A stretch of DNA of 64,000 nt from Gammaproteobacteria bacterium (GCA_028818225.1 JAPPOG010000083.1:1-64000), one strand, 5' to 3'. Counted from the stretch's first letter, positions 1 through 10,035 are shown. The notes: a model not told the origin generated them from the sequence alone. Made by a program: numbers and translations.

Positions 1-141
1 CCAATGGTCGATACCATACATCCTTATTTTCTTATCGATATCCAGCAAGGAACGCGCAGGCCAGCGGGGAATCGGATACAAAATCGAAGGATCGTAATGT
101 TGCGGATACTCAGTCTTTTCGCCTAAAGGATTTTTTTCCAT
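1..141 (-). CDS. queF: NADPH-dependent 7-cyano-7-deazaguanine reductase (QueF), N-terminal part
   Basis: The first 47 codons of a gene that runs off the left edge. QueF reduces preQ0 to preQ1 in the cytoplasm, the last free-nucleobase step of queuosine synthesis for tRNA. The visible protein starts MEKNPLGEKTEY and contains YDPSILYPIPR, then ends in YGIDHW; this matches the N-terminal 'NPLG...Y...LLxPIPR...G.D.W' pattern of the long, bimodular QueF family. The catalytic Cys and Asp lie outside the window. The ATG at 141 is 8 bp after the stop of the ABC permease gene, so it is probably the third gene of that transcript. The assignment rests on a short N-terminal match and is fairly secure. 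Confidence 0.8.
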   Translation of the reverse strand, partial: MEKNPLGEKTEYPQHYDPSILYPIPRWPARSLLDIDKKIRMYGIDHW

Positions 142-149
142 GAGAGACC

Positions 150-923
150 CTAGCTGCGTATACCCTTTCCATGTCTAAGCAACCAGATACAACTTGAATA
201 GAGAGTAATGATAAACACGCCCAATATCAGAAAAGCCCAATATACATCAACATCAGAACTGCCGAGAATTCCGTAACGAAAAGTGTTCACCATATAAAAA
301 ATAGGATTGAGGCCAGAAATTATTTGCCAAAAAGAAGGCAGCAGCTGCACTGAATAAAAAACACCACCCAGATATATTAGTGGCGTTAATACAAAAGTCG
401 GGATTATGGATATGTCATCGAAACTATTTGCAAATACCGCATTGATGAATCCCATCAGCGAAAACACTATAGACGTGAGCAGTATCGTCAGAATCGTAAT
501 AAGCGGATACTCAATACTGAGATCCGCGAAAAAAAGCGACATCGCAGTGACGATCGCACCAACTGCCAGCCCTCTCGCCATTCCGCCCACGATTACTCCA
601 GAGAGGATCACATAATTTGGAACAGGCGCCACCAGTAGCTCTTCAATTGTTTTCTGAAATTTCTGGCTAAAGAAACTGGAGACAACATTGGAATAGGAAT
701 TCTGAATGACGCTCATCATGATCAGGCCGGGTACAATGAATTCCATGTACTGAAAACCACCCATGTCCCCAATTCGCCTGCCTACCAGATTGCCAAAAAT
801 CACGAAATATAGGCCTATAGTAATTGCAGGAGGAACCAGAGTTTGTAGCCAGATTCGCGAAAACCTTCTTACTTCCTTTATTACGATCGTTTCAAATGCG
901 ATGTATTTATGATTCGCAAACAT
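150..923 (-). CDS. yadH: ABC-2 type transporter permease, YadH family
   Basis: Membrane subunit of a two-gene ABC exporter. About 257 residues with six predicted hydrophobic segments. The block RRIGDMGGFQYMEFIVPGL and the segment LVAPVP match the YadH/ABC-2 family closely, as does the C-terminal half (FDDIS, PTFVLTPLIYLGGVFYS). I place the start at the ATG at 923 rather than the in-frame codon at 944: it follows the ATPase stop by 1 bp, has a GGAG about 9 nt upstream, and gives the family's usual N-terminus and length. The exported substrate is unknown. It is cotranscribed with the ATPase gene upstream and queF downstream. Confidence 0.9.
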   Translation of the reverse strand: MFANHKYIAFETIVIKEVRRFSRIWLQTLVPPAITIGLYFVIFGNLVGRRIGDMGGFQYMEFIVPGLIMMSVIQNSYSNVVSSFFSQKFQKTIEELLVAPVPNYVILSGVIVGGMARGLAVGAIVTAMSLFFADLSIEYPLITILTILLTSIVFSLMGFINAVFANSFDDISIIPTFVLTPLIYLGGVFYSVQLLPSFWQIISGLNPIFYMVNTFRYGILGSSDVDVYWAFLILGVFIITLYSSCIWLLRHGKGIRS

Positions 924-924
924 T

Positions 925-1854
925 TTACTTCGCTCCATTCTCACTAAGACGGGAGAGAAACAACTGTTCTAAGCGATTACTTTTATTACGCAAGCTGGAA
1001 ATACTGATTCCTGATTTATCCAGTTCGGTAAAGACCTCATTAATATTTCTTCCATGGGATACAGTGACCTCCAAACTCTTATCATCAGTTAAACGCATGC
1101 AAACATTTTCCAAATTTAATTTCGGAACCGTATTGATTGCACTACTGGAATCGAGAATAAAAGTTTGCGAATCCAGTTCTGCAAGCAAACTTTTCATGCT
1201 GGTGTTTTCAATAATCAGGCCCTCATCAATAATTGCAATATTCCTGCAAAGTTGTTCTGCTTCTTCCAGGTAATGGGTGGTAAGAATAATCGTTGTACCA
1301 TTTGCATTTATTTCTTTCAGGAACTGCCACATCGACCGGCGCAGTTCGATATCTACACCAGCCGTTGGCTCGTCAAGTATCAATAGCCGTGGCTCATGAG
1401 CTAATGCTCGCGCAATCATCAACCGCCTTTTCATGCCACCGGAAAGAGATCGGGAACGATCATTTCGCTTATCCCACAAGCCCAGTTTACGCAGATATTT
1501 TTCAGCTCTTTCTTTGGCCAGATCCCGCGGCAGACCATAGTAGCCAGCTTGTGTAATAACAATATCCTGAACTTTTTCGAACTGATTAAAATTAACTTCC
1601 TGAGGCACTACACCAAGGTCAAGCTTGGTTTCGTAGACATGGGTGTCTACATTCTTACCGAAGACTTCAACCTCACCTGAGCTACGTTTGACTAAAGTAG
1701 AGATAACACCGATGGTAGTGGATTTGCCAGCTCCGTTTGGACCAAGTAAAGCAAAAAAATCCCCTTGCTCAACTTCAAGAGATATTCCCTTTAACGCTTC
1801 GAATCCGTTTGCATAGGTTTTATGCAAATCCTTTATAGATATAGCAACAGTCAT
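925..1854 (-). CDS. yadG: ABC transporter ATP-binding protein, YadG family
   Basis: ATPase subunit that powers the adjacent permease. 309 residues. Visible motifs are Walker A LLGPNGAGKST, the signature LSGGMKRRL, Walker B LLILDEPTAGVD and the switch histidine in LTTHYLEE. After about residue 225 there is a C-terminal extension typical of ABC-2 exporters of the YadG/drug-export type. It opens the operon; only 1 bp separates its stop from the permease start, which suggests translational coupling. The upstream gap to the tRNA gene holds that gene's terminator, so this operon must use its own promoter. Substrate unknown. Confidence 0.93.
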   Translation of the reverse strand: MTVAISIKDLHKTYANGFEALKGISLEVEQGDFFALLGPNGAGKSTTIGVISTLVKRSSGEVEVFGKNVDTHVYETKLDLGVVPQEVNFNQFEKVQDIVITQAGYYGLPRDLAKERAEKYLRKLGLWDKRNDRSRSLSGGMKRRLMIARALAHEPRLLILDEPTAGVDIELRRSMWQFLKEINANGTTIILTTHYLEEAEQLCRNIAIIDEGLIIENTSMKSLLAELDSQTFILDSSSAINTVPKLNLENVCMRLTDDKSLEVTVSHGRNINEVFTELDKSGISISSLRNKSNRLEQLFLSRLSENGAK

Positions 1855-1928
1855 TCACACTTCCGGTTATGGAACAACGCAGGAGTATCTCCTGCGGCTT
1901 GCAGAGAATCAAATCAAACACTGCGCGT

Positions 1929-1955
1929 AAAAAAGCCCGGTCAATGCCGGGCTTT
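1929..1955 (-). terminator. Intrinsic terminator of the tRNA-Glu gene
   Basis: A 9-bp perfect stem (AAAGCCCGG / CCGGGCTTT) with a 6-nt loop, followed on the minus strand by a run of six T. It begins 5 bp after the CCA end of the tRNA-Glu gene and so ends that transcript before the yadG gene. Confidence 0.9.
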
Positions 1956-1960
1956 AAAAA

Positions 1961-2036
<76 letters not shown>

Positions 2037-2073
2037 AGAGTGCTACCAAGGCAGCGGAATCAAGCAGCGGGGG

Positions 2074-2102
2074 ATTCTAAGAATCTTGGGGATTGCAGTC
2101 AA
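2074..2102 (-). promoter_or_regulatory. Sigma-70 promoter of the tRNA-Glu gene
   Basis: On the minus strand, -35 TTGACT (2097-2102), a 17-bp spacer and -10 TAGAAT (2074-2079). The next bases are C/G-rich (CCCCCGC), the discriminator type of stringently controlled tRNA and rRNA promoters. The expected start is near 2067, about 30 nt before the mature tRNA. Confidence 0.8.
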
Positions 2103-2214
2103 GAGCAATCCCTTTGAATTGCGTCAGTTATTCCTACAATTTTTATAAGCACTTTTATTTTATGCGCAAGAGGGATTCTTTCAGGCTATGCCATAGGCAT
2201 GCTGGGAGCATGCA

Positions 2215-2310
2215 ATGGCATTCTTGGCTCTGGTTGCAATAATCATGGCTACCACACTGGCATGCGCTTATGGCTTATCGCGCAGACGCCAGCTACGACA
2301 AGAAAACTAA
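2215..2310 (+). CDS. Candidate small membrane peptide (31 aa)
   Basis: A 31-codon ORF starting MAFLALVAIIMATTLAC and ending SRRRQLRQEN. About 20 hydrophobic residues are followed by a strongly basic tail, the layout of a single-span small membrane protein with its C-terminus in the cytoplasm. GGGAG at 2204-2208 lies 6 nt before the ATG, a good ribosome binding site. I know no homologue. A chance ORF cannot be excluded at this length; the ribosome site and the hydrophobic-then-basic arrangement are the only support. Confidence 0.35.
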   Translation: MAFLALVAIIMATTLACAYGLSRRRQLRQEN

Positions 2311-2882
2311 AAGCCAAAAGTCTGGCCAATAGAAATTGGTTACCCCGAGCTTAAAGAGTACAGATACCTCTAAAATCTGCCTGTACGACACACTTATCAA
2401 TGACTCAATTTGAACAGCCCAATCGCGCTTAATTTAGCGAGCCAAATCTGGATTATTTGGAAATTGCTTACATAAACCTGCGCCTGATTGGTAAGAGCGA
2501 TGACAAACTCATGCGCCCTCACTGGGGCAGTCCCGCCAATTACAACCTGCCTCGAACACTGCACCAGAATTGGCATAACCAGTTTTTCCGGAGTCCGGGG
2601 CCTGCTTTTGCCGCTAAAAGTAAGAGAAAGACCGCCGACCCTGGATTTTCGAATCTTGACCACTAACTGGGTCTATGCCATGCTGATTTGCACCGATATA
2701 TTGTTACTTTCTGGCGGTAACTGATTGATGAAAAGCTGTTTTTAAGGAAGATCGCAATAAAACAAGACTTTCAAGTCGCTAAGAGCAAGCGAAGCAAAAA
2801 TGGCTCGGCCGGCTTGATTTTAAAAGGATTAAAGACAATCAGCCTGCGACCGATACGATACCGGGGACGACAAGGAAAAACT
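2311..2882 (+). other. Intergenic region with no recognised gene
   Basis: About 570 bases without a convincing gene. Overlapping open frames occur on both strands between about 2397 and 2724 (up to 88 codons), but none has a clear ribosome binding site or a protein I recognise. They could be remnants of a decayed gene. The last 60 bases hold the leader of the coiled-coil gene at 2883. Confidence 0.4.
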
Positions 2883-3134
2883 ATGAGCAAAGACCAGTCT
2901 GAATCCACAGATAACGTCAGCATCGACCAGAAGCTTATAGAAGAAGGTACCGCTCAGCTCACCAGCGAAATCGAAGTATTAGAAGCCTGGTTAAGAGAGC
3001 TGGATGCTTCCGATGAAAACGACGCGGAAGTTATGGCTACCCGCAAATCCTATAATGATATGCTGCGCAGCCGGAAAGAAATGCTGAGTACTCTGAACGA
3101 ACAGGCAAAACTTCAGGCAGTTGCAGCTGAGTAG
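2883..3134 (+). CDS. Hypothetical coiled-coil protein (83 aa)
   Basis: I do not recognise the family. From the ATG at 2883 (AAGGA 7-11 nt upstream) the product is 83 residues, starting MSKDQSESTDN. It is acidic, rich in Glu, Leu and Lys, has no Cys, and its middle (about residues 20-75) has the heptad spacing of an amphipathic helix or short coiled coil. An in-frame ATG at 2814 would add 23 basic residues unlike the rest and has no good ribosome site. It precedes the dUTPase gene by 50 bp in the same direction. It is probably a cytoplasmic helical protein of unknown role. Confidence 0.6.
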   Translation: MSKDQSESTDNVSIDQKLIEEGTAQLTSEIEVLEAWLRELDASDENDAEVMATRKSYNDMLRSRKEMLSTLNEQAKLQAVAAE

Positions 3135-3184
3135 CCGATCATCTACCTGCGCACTGTCAACATCTACACCTCCACTAAATCTCT

Positions 3185-3847
3185 ATGCTGTTAAAAGAAC
3201 AGGCGTCAATCATGCTCTCGCTGCAAGCGAGCATGAATGCCAAAGTCGATCCTGATTGGGTTTCATCACGCTATCCCTACTTGCGAGCCGTTGTTGTTGA
3301 AGGCGCTGAGGCTATTGAGCATCACGGATGGAAGTGGTGGAAGAAGCAGGAGAAAGATTTGCCTCAGTTGCAGATGGAACTCATTGATATCTGGCATTTC
3401 GTCATGTCAGAGATTCTCCTGGCAAACAATGCCGATCATGACTCGTCCCTGCATGCACTGATGGGAATGTTAGGTTCAGCTAAAGCTCAAAATCTCATCG
3501 CCTTCGATGGCCGGCAATACGTAATCGCCGAGTTGGACCTAATTACCAAGTTCGAATTGCTCATCGCGCTTGCTGTATCGAGGCGCATTGAGCTTGCCCT
3601 GTTCTCAGCAATCATGAGTGATTGCGAACTAGACTGGGAAGCCCTCTATTGCCAATACGTGGGAAAAAACGTACTCAATATGTTTCGCCAGGATAAAGGC
3701 TACAAGGCAGGTACCTACCAGAAAATCTGGAATGGGCGGGAAGACAATGAATACCTTGTGGAAATCATCGAGTCGCTGGATTCGAGCCGACTGGAATTCA
3801 AGGATGAAGTTTATGCCGCGCTTGAAGCCGCCTACCCCTCTGAATGA
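3185..3847 (+). CDS. dUTP diphosphatase, all-alpha dimeric type
   Basis: Hydrolyses dUTP to dUMP and pyrophosphate, keeping uracil out of DNA and supplying dUMP for dTMP synthesis. 220 residues. The block EGAEAIEHHGWKWWKK followed by LQMELIDIWHFVMSE gives the two acidic metal-binding helices (ExxE ... ExxD) of the all-alpha NTP pyrophosphatase superfamily. It is unrelated to the trimeric beta Dut enzyme. No obvious ribosome site precedes the ATG at 3185; an internal ATG at 3212 is possible. The stop codon abuts the stop of convergent nfuA with no spacing. The fold assignment is good; strict dUTP specificity is inferred. Confidence 0.8.
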   Translation: MLLKEQASIMLSLQASMNAKVDPDWVSSRYPYLRAVVVEGAEAIEHHGWKWWKKQEKDLPQLQMELIDIWHFVMSEILLANNADHDSSLHALMGMLGSAKAQNLIAFDGRQYVIAELDLITKFELLIALAVSRRIELALFSAIMSDCELDWEALYCQYVGKNVLNMFRQDKGYKAGTYQKIWNGREDNEYLVEIIESLDSSRLEFKDEVYAALEAAYPSE

Positions 3848-4429
3848 TTACTGGTAGTAAGCATTTTCCTTGATTGAGTGGTCAGTAACATCCCTTACCT
3901 CGGTTAACTGAGGAATCTGGGACATCAGGGTCTTTTCTACTCCGTCTTTCAACGTGACATCGACCATACCGCATCCCTGGCAACCCCCTCCAAAGCGCAG
4001 TACCGCCACACTCTCCTCAAAAATCTCTTCCAAAGTCACGTGGCCACCATGTGCAGCCAGGCCAGGATTGATCTCGTTATAAAGAATATAGTTTACGCGG
4101 TCTTCCAGTGGGCTATCCTCGGTAAGTTTGGGCATGCGGGAATTAGGTGCCTTAATGGTTAGCTGGCCACCCATGGAATCTTTTTGGAAGTCGACGACCG
4201 CGTCCTCGAGAAAGGGTATACTATGTTGATCGATAAAGGCTTTGAATCCTTTATATTGTTTCACTTCGTCGTCTGCTTTTTCTTCTCCCGGCCGACAAAA
4301 TGAAATGCAGGTTTCAGCTCTTGGGGTGCCTGCATCCAGTATGAAAACTCGCACAGCAATGCCTTCAACATTTTGCTTTTCCAGCAATTCTGCCAGGTAT
4401 TCTTGCGCGGATTCCGTGATGCTAACCAT
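3848..4429 (-). CDS. nfuA: Fe-S biogenesis protein NfuA
   Basis: Carrier that receives [4Fe-4S] clusters and passes them to apo-enzymes, especially under oxidative stress or iron limitation. 193 residues. The N-terminal half is the degenerate A-type (HesB-like) domain; the C-terminal Nfu domain has the cluster-binding CxxC in [16 protein letters not shown]. The ATG at 4429 gives MVSITESAQ, the normal family start and length, with AGAGG 6 nt upstream. An in-frame ATG at 4462 would add 11 residues and is not needed. It is divergent from metH; the 156-bp gap between them must hold both promoters. Confidence 0.96.
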   Translation of the reverse strand: MVSITESAQEYLAELLEKQNVEGIAVRVFILDAGTPRAETCISFCRPGEEKADDEVKQYKGFKAFIDQHSIPFLEDAVVDFQKDSMGGQLTIKAPNSRMPKLTEDSPLEDRVNYILYNEINPGLAAHGGHVTLEEIFEESVAVLRFGGGCQGCGMVDVTLKDGVEKTLMSQIPQLTEVRDVTDHSIKENAYYQ

Positions 4430-4493
4430 AGGTACCTCTAGAGAGTACAAATTATTGGCCAATTCTACTCGATAAGGCCAACAATTAGAATAC

Positions 4494-4510
4494 CTGAGTG
4501 AAACACTCAG
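4494..4510. promoter_or_regulatory. Perfect 7-bp inverted repeat between nfuA and metH
   Basis: CTGAGTG-AAA-CACTCAG lies in the space between the divergent genes nfuA and metH. It could be an operator or a short hairpin in the metH leader. It is not a clear intrinsic terminator because only TTATTT follows. No known regulator site matches it well; the MetR pattern TGAA-N5-TTCA fits only in part. Confidence 0.3.
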
Positions 4511-4585
4511 TTATTTAGAACTACCATGAATAGTGGCATCTGGTAGAATTGCGAACTTTTTTGAAGGGCCATGAACGGGTGAGCC

Positions 4586-7500
4586 ATGAATTATTCAGAG
4601 TCTGAAATAATACTACGTAAAGCATTACAGGATCGTATTCTGATTCTGGACGGTGCTATGGGTACGATGATTCAGTCTTTGAAGTTATCCGATGCGGAAT
4701 TTCGTGGCGAACGATTCAAGGATTTTCCCCAGGATTTGTCAGGAAATAATGATCTGCTCTGCCTGACCCAACCAGCAAAATTAAGAGCCATACACAAGCA
4801 ATACCTGGACGCGGGCGCCGATATAATCGAAACCAACACATTTAGTGCCACCGCGGCTTCACAAGCGGATTATCATTTGCAGGATTTAAGTTACGAATTA
4901 AATCTGGAATCGGCGCGGATAGCCCGCGAGGTGTGTGACGAAGTCACTAGCATCACTCCTGACAAACCGCGCTTCGCGGCGGGGTCAATCGGACCAACCA
5001 CCCGTTCTGCTTCAATTTCTCCGGATGTGAATGATCCCAGCTTCCGTAATATTAGCTTCGATGAACTTGTTGCAGACTATGCCAATTGTGCCAGAGCTTT
5101 GATTGAAGGCGGCGTTGACCTGTTGTTAGTTGAAACGCAGATTGACACGCTAAACGCTAAAGCTGCAGTGTTTGCCATCGAAGAGGTTTTTATTGAACTG
5201 GGTAGACGATTGCCGCTAATTATTTCCGGCACGATTCCTGATGCCAGTGGACGCACGCTTTCTGGCCAGACCGTGGAAGCTTTCTGTAATTCACTGGCTC
5301 ACGCCAAGCCCATCGCCATAGGCCTGAATTGCGCACTTGGGGCTGAACAGTTAAGACCCCATATGGATACCATCTCGTCCTATGTGGATTGCTTTGTCAG
5401 TTGCCATCCAAACGCGGGACTTCCCAATGAATTTGGAGAGTACGATCAAACCCCTGCTGAGATGGCAACCATAATTGGTGAATTCGCCGAAAAAGGTTTA
5501 TTGAACATCGTCGGGGGTTGTTGCGGAACAACACCAAAGCATATCACTGCCATTGCCGATGCCGTTGCCAATCACCCTCCCAGAAAACCGCCGGAAATTA
5601 GTCCTGCCTGCCGGCTCAGTGGACTCGAAGCATTCAACATCACAAGCCAATCATTATTCGTTAATGTTGGCGAGAGAACCAATGTAACCGGTTCGGCAAA
5701 ATTTGCCAGTCTCATTCGAGATGAGAATTTTGATGAAGCGCTGGAAGTTGCCCGGCAGCAAGTCGCAGCAGGCGCACAAATAATCGATATCAACATGGAC
5801 GAAGGCATGTTGGATTCGGAAGCGGCGATGGAAAAATTCCTGAAACTAGTCGCCTCTGAACCTGAAATCAGCAGAGTGCCTTTAATGATCGACTCTTCCA
5901 AATGGGAAATTATTGAAACTGGATTAAAGTGTTGTCAAGGTAAAGCGATTGTTAATTCCATTAGCTTGAAAGAAGGTGAACAAGATTTTCTCGAGAAAGC
6001 AACTCTTTGCCTGCGCTATGGTGCGGCCGTCATCGTTATGGCTTTTGATGAAACAGGACAGGCCGATAGCGTTGAGCGCAAAAATGAAATCTGTAGCCGG
6101 TCCTATCATTTGTTACGGGATAAATTGGATTTTCCGGCAGAAGATATTATTTTCGACCCAAATGTTTTTGCGGTAGCCACGGGTATCGAAGATCACAATA
6201 ATTATGCCGTGGACTTTATCGAGAGTTGCAAATTCATAAAGTCAGAATTACCGGGCGCGCAAATCTCTGGCGGCATTAGTAATGTTTCTTTTTCGTTTCG
6301 AGGCAACAACACGGTACGTGAAGCGATTCATTCCGTATTTCTCTTTCATGCAATCAAAGCCGGTCTGACCATGGGGATAGTCAATGCCGGGCAGCTAACA
6401 GTTTATGATGATATTCCCGCTGAGCTTAAGACGGCGGTAGAAGATGTCATTCTCAATCGCTCACCAGAGGCGACAGAAAAACTCATGGAGCTCGCCCAAT
6501 CAGTCAGCGGTTCGAGTCAGGAAGTCAAAACTGAAGATTTGGCCTGGCGAGAAAATCCCGTTGAGCAACGCCTGGCTTACGCGCTGGTAAAAGGCATCTC
6601 GAAATTCATTGAAGAAGACACTGAAGAAGCGCGACAGCAAGTCGACAGACCCATTCAAGTCATCGAAGGACCCCTGATGCGCGGGATGGACGAGGTTGGT
6701 GATCTGTTTGGTAGCGGCAAAATGTTTCTTCCCCAGGTAGTAAAAAGCGCCCGGGTGATGAAACAGGCAGTCGCCTACCTGCTTCCCTATATAGAGGCAG
6801 AAAAATCCGGTGATGCCATAAGCAGCAAAGGCAAAGTACTGCTGGCGACGGTAAAAGGCGATGTGCATGATATTGGTAAGAATATCGTAGGAGTCGTGCT
6901 CGGCTGTAATAACTACGAGGTCATAGATCTGGGAGTAATGGTTCCCTGCGAAAAAATTCTTGATACCGCCAGGAAAGAAAATGTTGATATTGTTGGCTTG
7001 AGTGGACTAATTACTCCTTCGCTTGACGAAATGGTACATGTTGCCAGTGAAATGCAACGTCTTAATTTTGATATACCTTTACTTATCGGCGGCGCCACTA
7101 CGTCCAAAGCCCATACGGCAGTAAAGATCGAGCAGCAATACGAGAATGACAGTGTTATCTATGTACCCGACGCCTCTCGTAGCGTGTCTGTAGTGAGCAA
7201 CTTGCTCAACGAATCTCAAAAAGCGTCTTATTGCGCAGCAATAAAAGATGAATACATAACTATTCGTGAACGAACCTCCAAGCGCTCCATTAAACGCCAG
7301 CTTATTAGTTTTACCGATGCCAACAGGCAAAAATTAAAACTGGATTGGAATAGTTTTGTTCCATGTACTCCCTCTTTCACTGGAACCAAGGTTTTTGCTA
7401 ACTATTCCTTAGAAAAACTGGTTCCCTATATAGACTGGACACCTTTCTTTGTTACCTGGCAGCTCGCGGGTAAGTATCCAGCTATATTATCAGATGAGAA

Positions 7501-8272
7501 AGTAGGCGAGGCAGCAACAGAATTATTTTCCGACGCACAAAAATTACTGCAACGCATAATCGATGAAAAGCTGTTAGTCGCTAAAGCAGTAATCGGCTTT
7601 TGGCCAGCGCTCCGCAAAGGTGCAAATGATATCGAAATTTTATCGGAAAATGGATCCAGTGATGCCATTGCCACACTGCATTTCTTGCGTCAACAAACCG
7701 CTAAAGATGGAGACCAGGCAAACTTAAGTCTTGCTGATTTTATCGCTCCCGCTAATAAAAACTATAAAGACTATATAGGTGGCTTTGTAGTTACTACAGG
7801 AATAGGAGCAGACGAACTAGCCAGAACCTATGAAGAAGAAAACAATGACTATTTCGCGATTCTAGTAAAAGCACTTGCAGATAGACTGGCAGAAGCGTTT
7901 GCCGAGCATATGCATGAATGTGTCAGGAAAGGTTACTGGGGTTATGCACCTGATGAATCATTTAGTAATGAAGATTTAATACGCGAGCAGTACCGGGGGA
8001 TTCGTCCTGCGCCAGGTTACCCAGCCTGTCCGGATCATTCTGAAAAGGAAATTTTATTTCGGCTGCTAGATGCTGAAAAAAATATAGGGGTAAATCTCAC
8101 AGAAAGTTTCGCCATGACTCCGGCCGCAACAGTTAGCGGCCTCTACTTTGCACATCCTGACTCTCACTATTTTTCAGTTGGAAAGATTACTTCAGACCAG
8201 ATTGAAGATCTGGCGGTACGAAAAGATGTGCCACTAGATACGCTAAGCAGACTACTCGCACCAAACCTGTAA
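4586..8272 (+). CDS. metH: Cobalamin-dependent methionine synthase
   Basis: Transfers the methyl group of 5-methyl-tetrahydrofolate through cobalamin to homocysteine, giving methionine. 1228 residues, the usual full length. All modules are present in order: the homocysteine/zinc domain ([10 protein letters not shown] near the start, zinc cysteines in GGCCGTTP); the pterin domain beginning [14 protein letters not shown]; the B12 cap and binding domain with the cobalt-ligand motif [11 protein letters not shown]; and the C-terminal AdoMet reactivation domain with [15 protein letters not shown]. The strain therefore needs or makes cobalamin. I see no cobalamin or SAM riboswitch upstream. It is followed in the same direction by the sulfite reductase gene. 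Confidence 0.98.
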   Translation: MNYSESEIILRKALQDRILILDGAMGTMIQSLKLSDAEFRGERFKDFPQDLSGNNDLLCLTQPAKLRAIHKQYLDAGADIIETNTFSATAASQADYHLQDLSYELNLESARIAREVCDEVTSITPDKPRFAAGSIGPTTRSASISPDVNDPSFRNISFDELVADYANCARALIEGGVDLLLVETQIDTLNAKAAVFAIEEVFIELGRRLPLIISGTIPDASGRTLSGQTVEAFCNSLAHAKPIAIGLNCALGAEQLRPHMDTISSYVDCFVSCHPNAGLPNEFGEYDQTPAEMATIIGEFAEKGLLNIVGGCCGTTPKHITAIADAVANHPPRKPPEISPACRLSGLEAFNITSQSLFVNVGERTNVTGSAKFASLIRDENFDEALEVARQQVAAGAQIIDINMDEGMLDSEAAMEKFLKLVASEPEISRVPLMIDSSKWEIIETGLKCCQGKAIVNSISLKEGEQDFLEKATLCLRYGAAVIVMAFDETGQADSVERKNEICSRSYHLLRDKLDFPAEDIIFDPNVFAVATGIEDHNNYAVDFIESCKFIKSELPGAQISGGISNVSFSFRGNNTVREAIHSVFLFHAIKAGLTMGIVNAGQLTVYDDIPAELKTAVEDVILNRSPEATEKLMELAQSVSGSSQEVKTEDLAWRENPVEQRLAYALVKGISKFIEEDTEEARQQVDRPIQVIEGPLMRGMDEVGDLFGSGKMFLPQVVKSARVMKQAVAYLLPYIEAEKSGDAISSKGKVLLATVKGDVHDIGKNIVGVVLGCNNYEVIDLGVMVPCEKILDTARKENVDIVGLSGLITPSLDEMVHVASEMQRLNFDIPLLIGGATTSKAHTAVKIEQQYENDSVIYVPDASRSVSVVSNLLNESQKASYCAAIKDEYITIRERTSKRSIKRQLISFTDANRQKLKLDWNSFVPCTPSFTGTKVFANYSLEKLVPYIDWTPFFVTWQLAGKYPAILSDEKVGEAATELFSDAQKLLQRIIDEKLLVAKAVIGFWPALRKGANDIEILSENGSSDAIATLHFLRQQTAKDGDQANLSLADFIAPANKNYKDYIGGFVVTTGIGADELARTYEEENNDYFAILVKALADRLAEAFAEHMHECVRKGYWGYAPDESFSNEDLIREQYRGIRPAPGYPACPDHSEKEILFRLLDAEKNIGVNLTESFAMTPAATVSGLYFAHPDSHYFSVGKITSDQIEDLAVRKDVPLDTLSRLLAPNL

Positions 8273-8376
8273 GACCTTGGCGGCACTTTCCATTTGTAAG
8301 TAAATGCATGAAGTAACTGGTAAAACTGGCATCATTGATTACAATAATTCTCTCAGGATAGCGCAGTAGCAAACTA

Positions 8377-10035
8377 ATGTATCAATACGACGACTACGAC
8401 CATCGAATGTTAGCGGATCGAGTGGCTCAGTTTCGCGACCAGACTGACCGTTTCATGGCCGGAAAATTAAGCGACACTGAATTCCTTCCTTTGCGCCTGC
8501 AGAATGGCCTTTATATACAACGCCTGGCTCCAATGCTGCGCGTAGCTATACCTTATGGATTGCTATCATCAACACAACTGCGCAAGCTCGCTTTTATTGC
8601 GAGGCATTATGATAAAGGCTATGGCCACTTTACTACGCGCCAAAATATCCAATTCAATTGGCCGGCTTTAGAAGAAGTGCCAGATATTCTTGCCCATCTG
8701 GCAGAAGTTGAAATGCATGCAATTCAAACCAGCGGTAATTGCATACGTAACACTACCACCGATCAATTTGCCGGCGTGGCTGTTGATGAACTGGAAGACT
8801 CCAGGCCCTACTGTGAAATAATTCGCCAGTGGTCAAGTTTCCATCCTGAATTCGCCTATCTACCACGGAAATTTAAAATTGCAGTCTGCGGCACCAGTGT
8901 CGATCAGGCCGCTACACAGGTGCACGATATAGGCATTTACTTAGTTCAAAATGAAGATAGCGAGATTGGATTTCAAATTCTCGCTGGTGGTGGACTGGGA
9001 AGAACGCCAGTCATTGGACAAGTGGTATTCGATTTTGTCGAGAAAAAACACCTTCTCACTGCACTGGAGGCGATTCTTCGTGTCTATAATCGATACGGAA
9101 GGCGAGATAATAAATACAAAGCCCGAATTAAGATTCTGGTTAAAGAGACTGGCATTGATGAGTTTCGCAACAAGGTGCATATCGAATGGGAAAGAATAAA
9201 AAACGGTCCGCAGACTTTAACTGAGGCAGAAATTGAACGCTGCAAATCATTCTTTGTTGATCCCAGCTATCTGAAAAAAGAAGATAATCCTGAAGAGCTA
9301 GTTGAAGCCTTACAAAGCGATGTACTGTTTAACAGCTGGTACGAGCAAAACGTCAAGCCACATAAAAAATCAGGATACGCAATTGTTACTGCCTGTTTAA
9401 AAGAAACCGGTATTGCACCCGGTGACATCACAGACACTCAACTGGATTATATCGCAACCCTGGCTGATGAATTCAGTTTTGGTGAAGTGCGGGTAACTCA
9501 TCACCAGAATGTTGTCTTCGCCGATGTCGAACAGTCCAAACTATTTTCTTTCTGGCACAAACTGAAAGAACAATCTCTGGCAGCAATGAATCTCGGATTA
9601 CTGACGGACATGATCTGCTGCCCTGGTGGGGATTTTTGTGCTCTGGCGAATGCAAAATCAATTCCTATAGCCGAATCAATTCAGCGAGAATTTGAAGATA
9701 TTGAAGAATTAAAAGTCATTGGAGATCTGCGCATAAATATTTCTGGCTGCATGAATGCCTGCGGTCATCATCATGTCGGTAATATCGGCATACTCGGCGT
9801 CGATAAAAAAGGTGAGGAGTTTTACCAAGTGTCCCTGGGGGGCTCCTCAAGGCATGCAGCAAGCCTTGGCAAAATAATTGGTCCTGCTTTCGCCCAGGAA
9901 GAAATTCCCGGTGTAGTAAGACAAATTGTTACGGTCTATCAAGCCCATAAGCAAGCCGGAGAAGAGTTCCTGGATACTTATCAGCGCATCGGCATGGATC
10001 CATTCAAGGAGAAGATTTATGCCAAAGCTGATTAA
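8377..10035 (+). CDS. cysI: Sirohaem nitrite/sulfite reductase (CysI-like)
   Basis: Six-electron reductase with sirohaem and [4Fe-4S], most likely assimilatory sulfite to sulfide. 552 residues. It shows the duplicated ferredoxin-like half plus 4Fe-4S domain layout. The four cluster cysteines are in CCPGGDFC and SGCMNACGHHHVGN; the sirohaem-contact region GHFTTRQNIQFNW is near residue 90. No cysJ flavoprotein is adjacent, so the electron donor is unknown; the class found in Pseudomonas uses a DUF934 gene as neighbour. The next gene overlaps its 3' end by 17 bp, showing tight coupling. Sulfite is preferred over nitrite because of this context. Confidence 0.9.
   Translation: MYQYDDYDHRMLADRVAQFRDQTDRFMAGKLSDTEFLPLRLQNGLYIQRLAPMLRVAIPYGLLSSTQLRKLAFIARHYDKGYGHFTTRQNIQFNWPALEEVPDILAHLAEVEMHAIQTSGNCIRNTTTDQFAGVAVDELEDSRPYCEIIRQWSSFHPEFAYLPRKFKIAVCGTSVDQAATQVHDIGIYLVQNEDSEIGFQILAGGGLGRTPVIGQVVFDFVEKKHLLTALEAILRVYNRYGRRDNKYKARIKILVKETGIDEFRNKVHIEWERIKNGPQTLTEAEIERCKSFFVDPSYLKKEDNPEELVEALQSDVLFNSWYEQNVKPHKKSGYAIVTACLKETGIAPGDITDTQLDYIATLADEFSFGEVRVTHHQNVVFADVEQSKLFSFWHKLKEQSLAAMNLGLLTDMICCPGGDFCALANAKSIPIAESIQREFEDIEELKVIGDLRINISGCMNACGHHHVGNIGILGVDKKGEEFYQVSLGGSSRHAASLGKIIGPAFAQEEIPGVVRQIVTVYQAHKQAGEEFLDTYQRIGMDPFKEKIYAKAD

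Noticed and set aside
2397-2663. 88-codon minus-strand ORF
   Set aside because: No ribosome site, no recognisable domain, and overlapped by equally long frames on the other strand.
4430-4585. Cobalamin or SAM riboswitch before metH
   Set aside because: The gap is only 156 bp, is shared with divergent nfuA and contains no B12-box or SAM-box motifs I can see.
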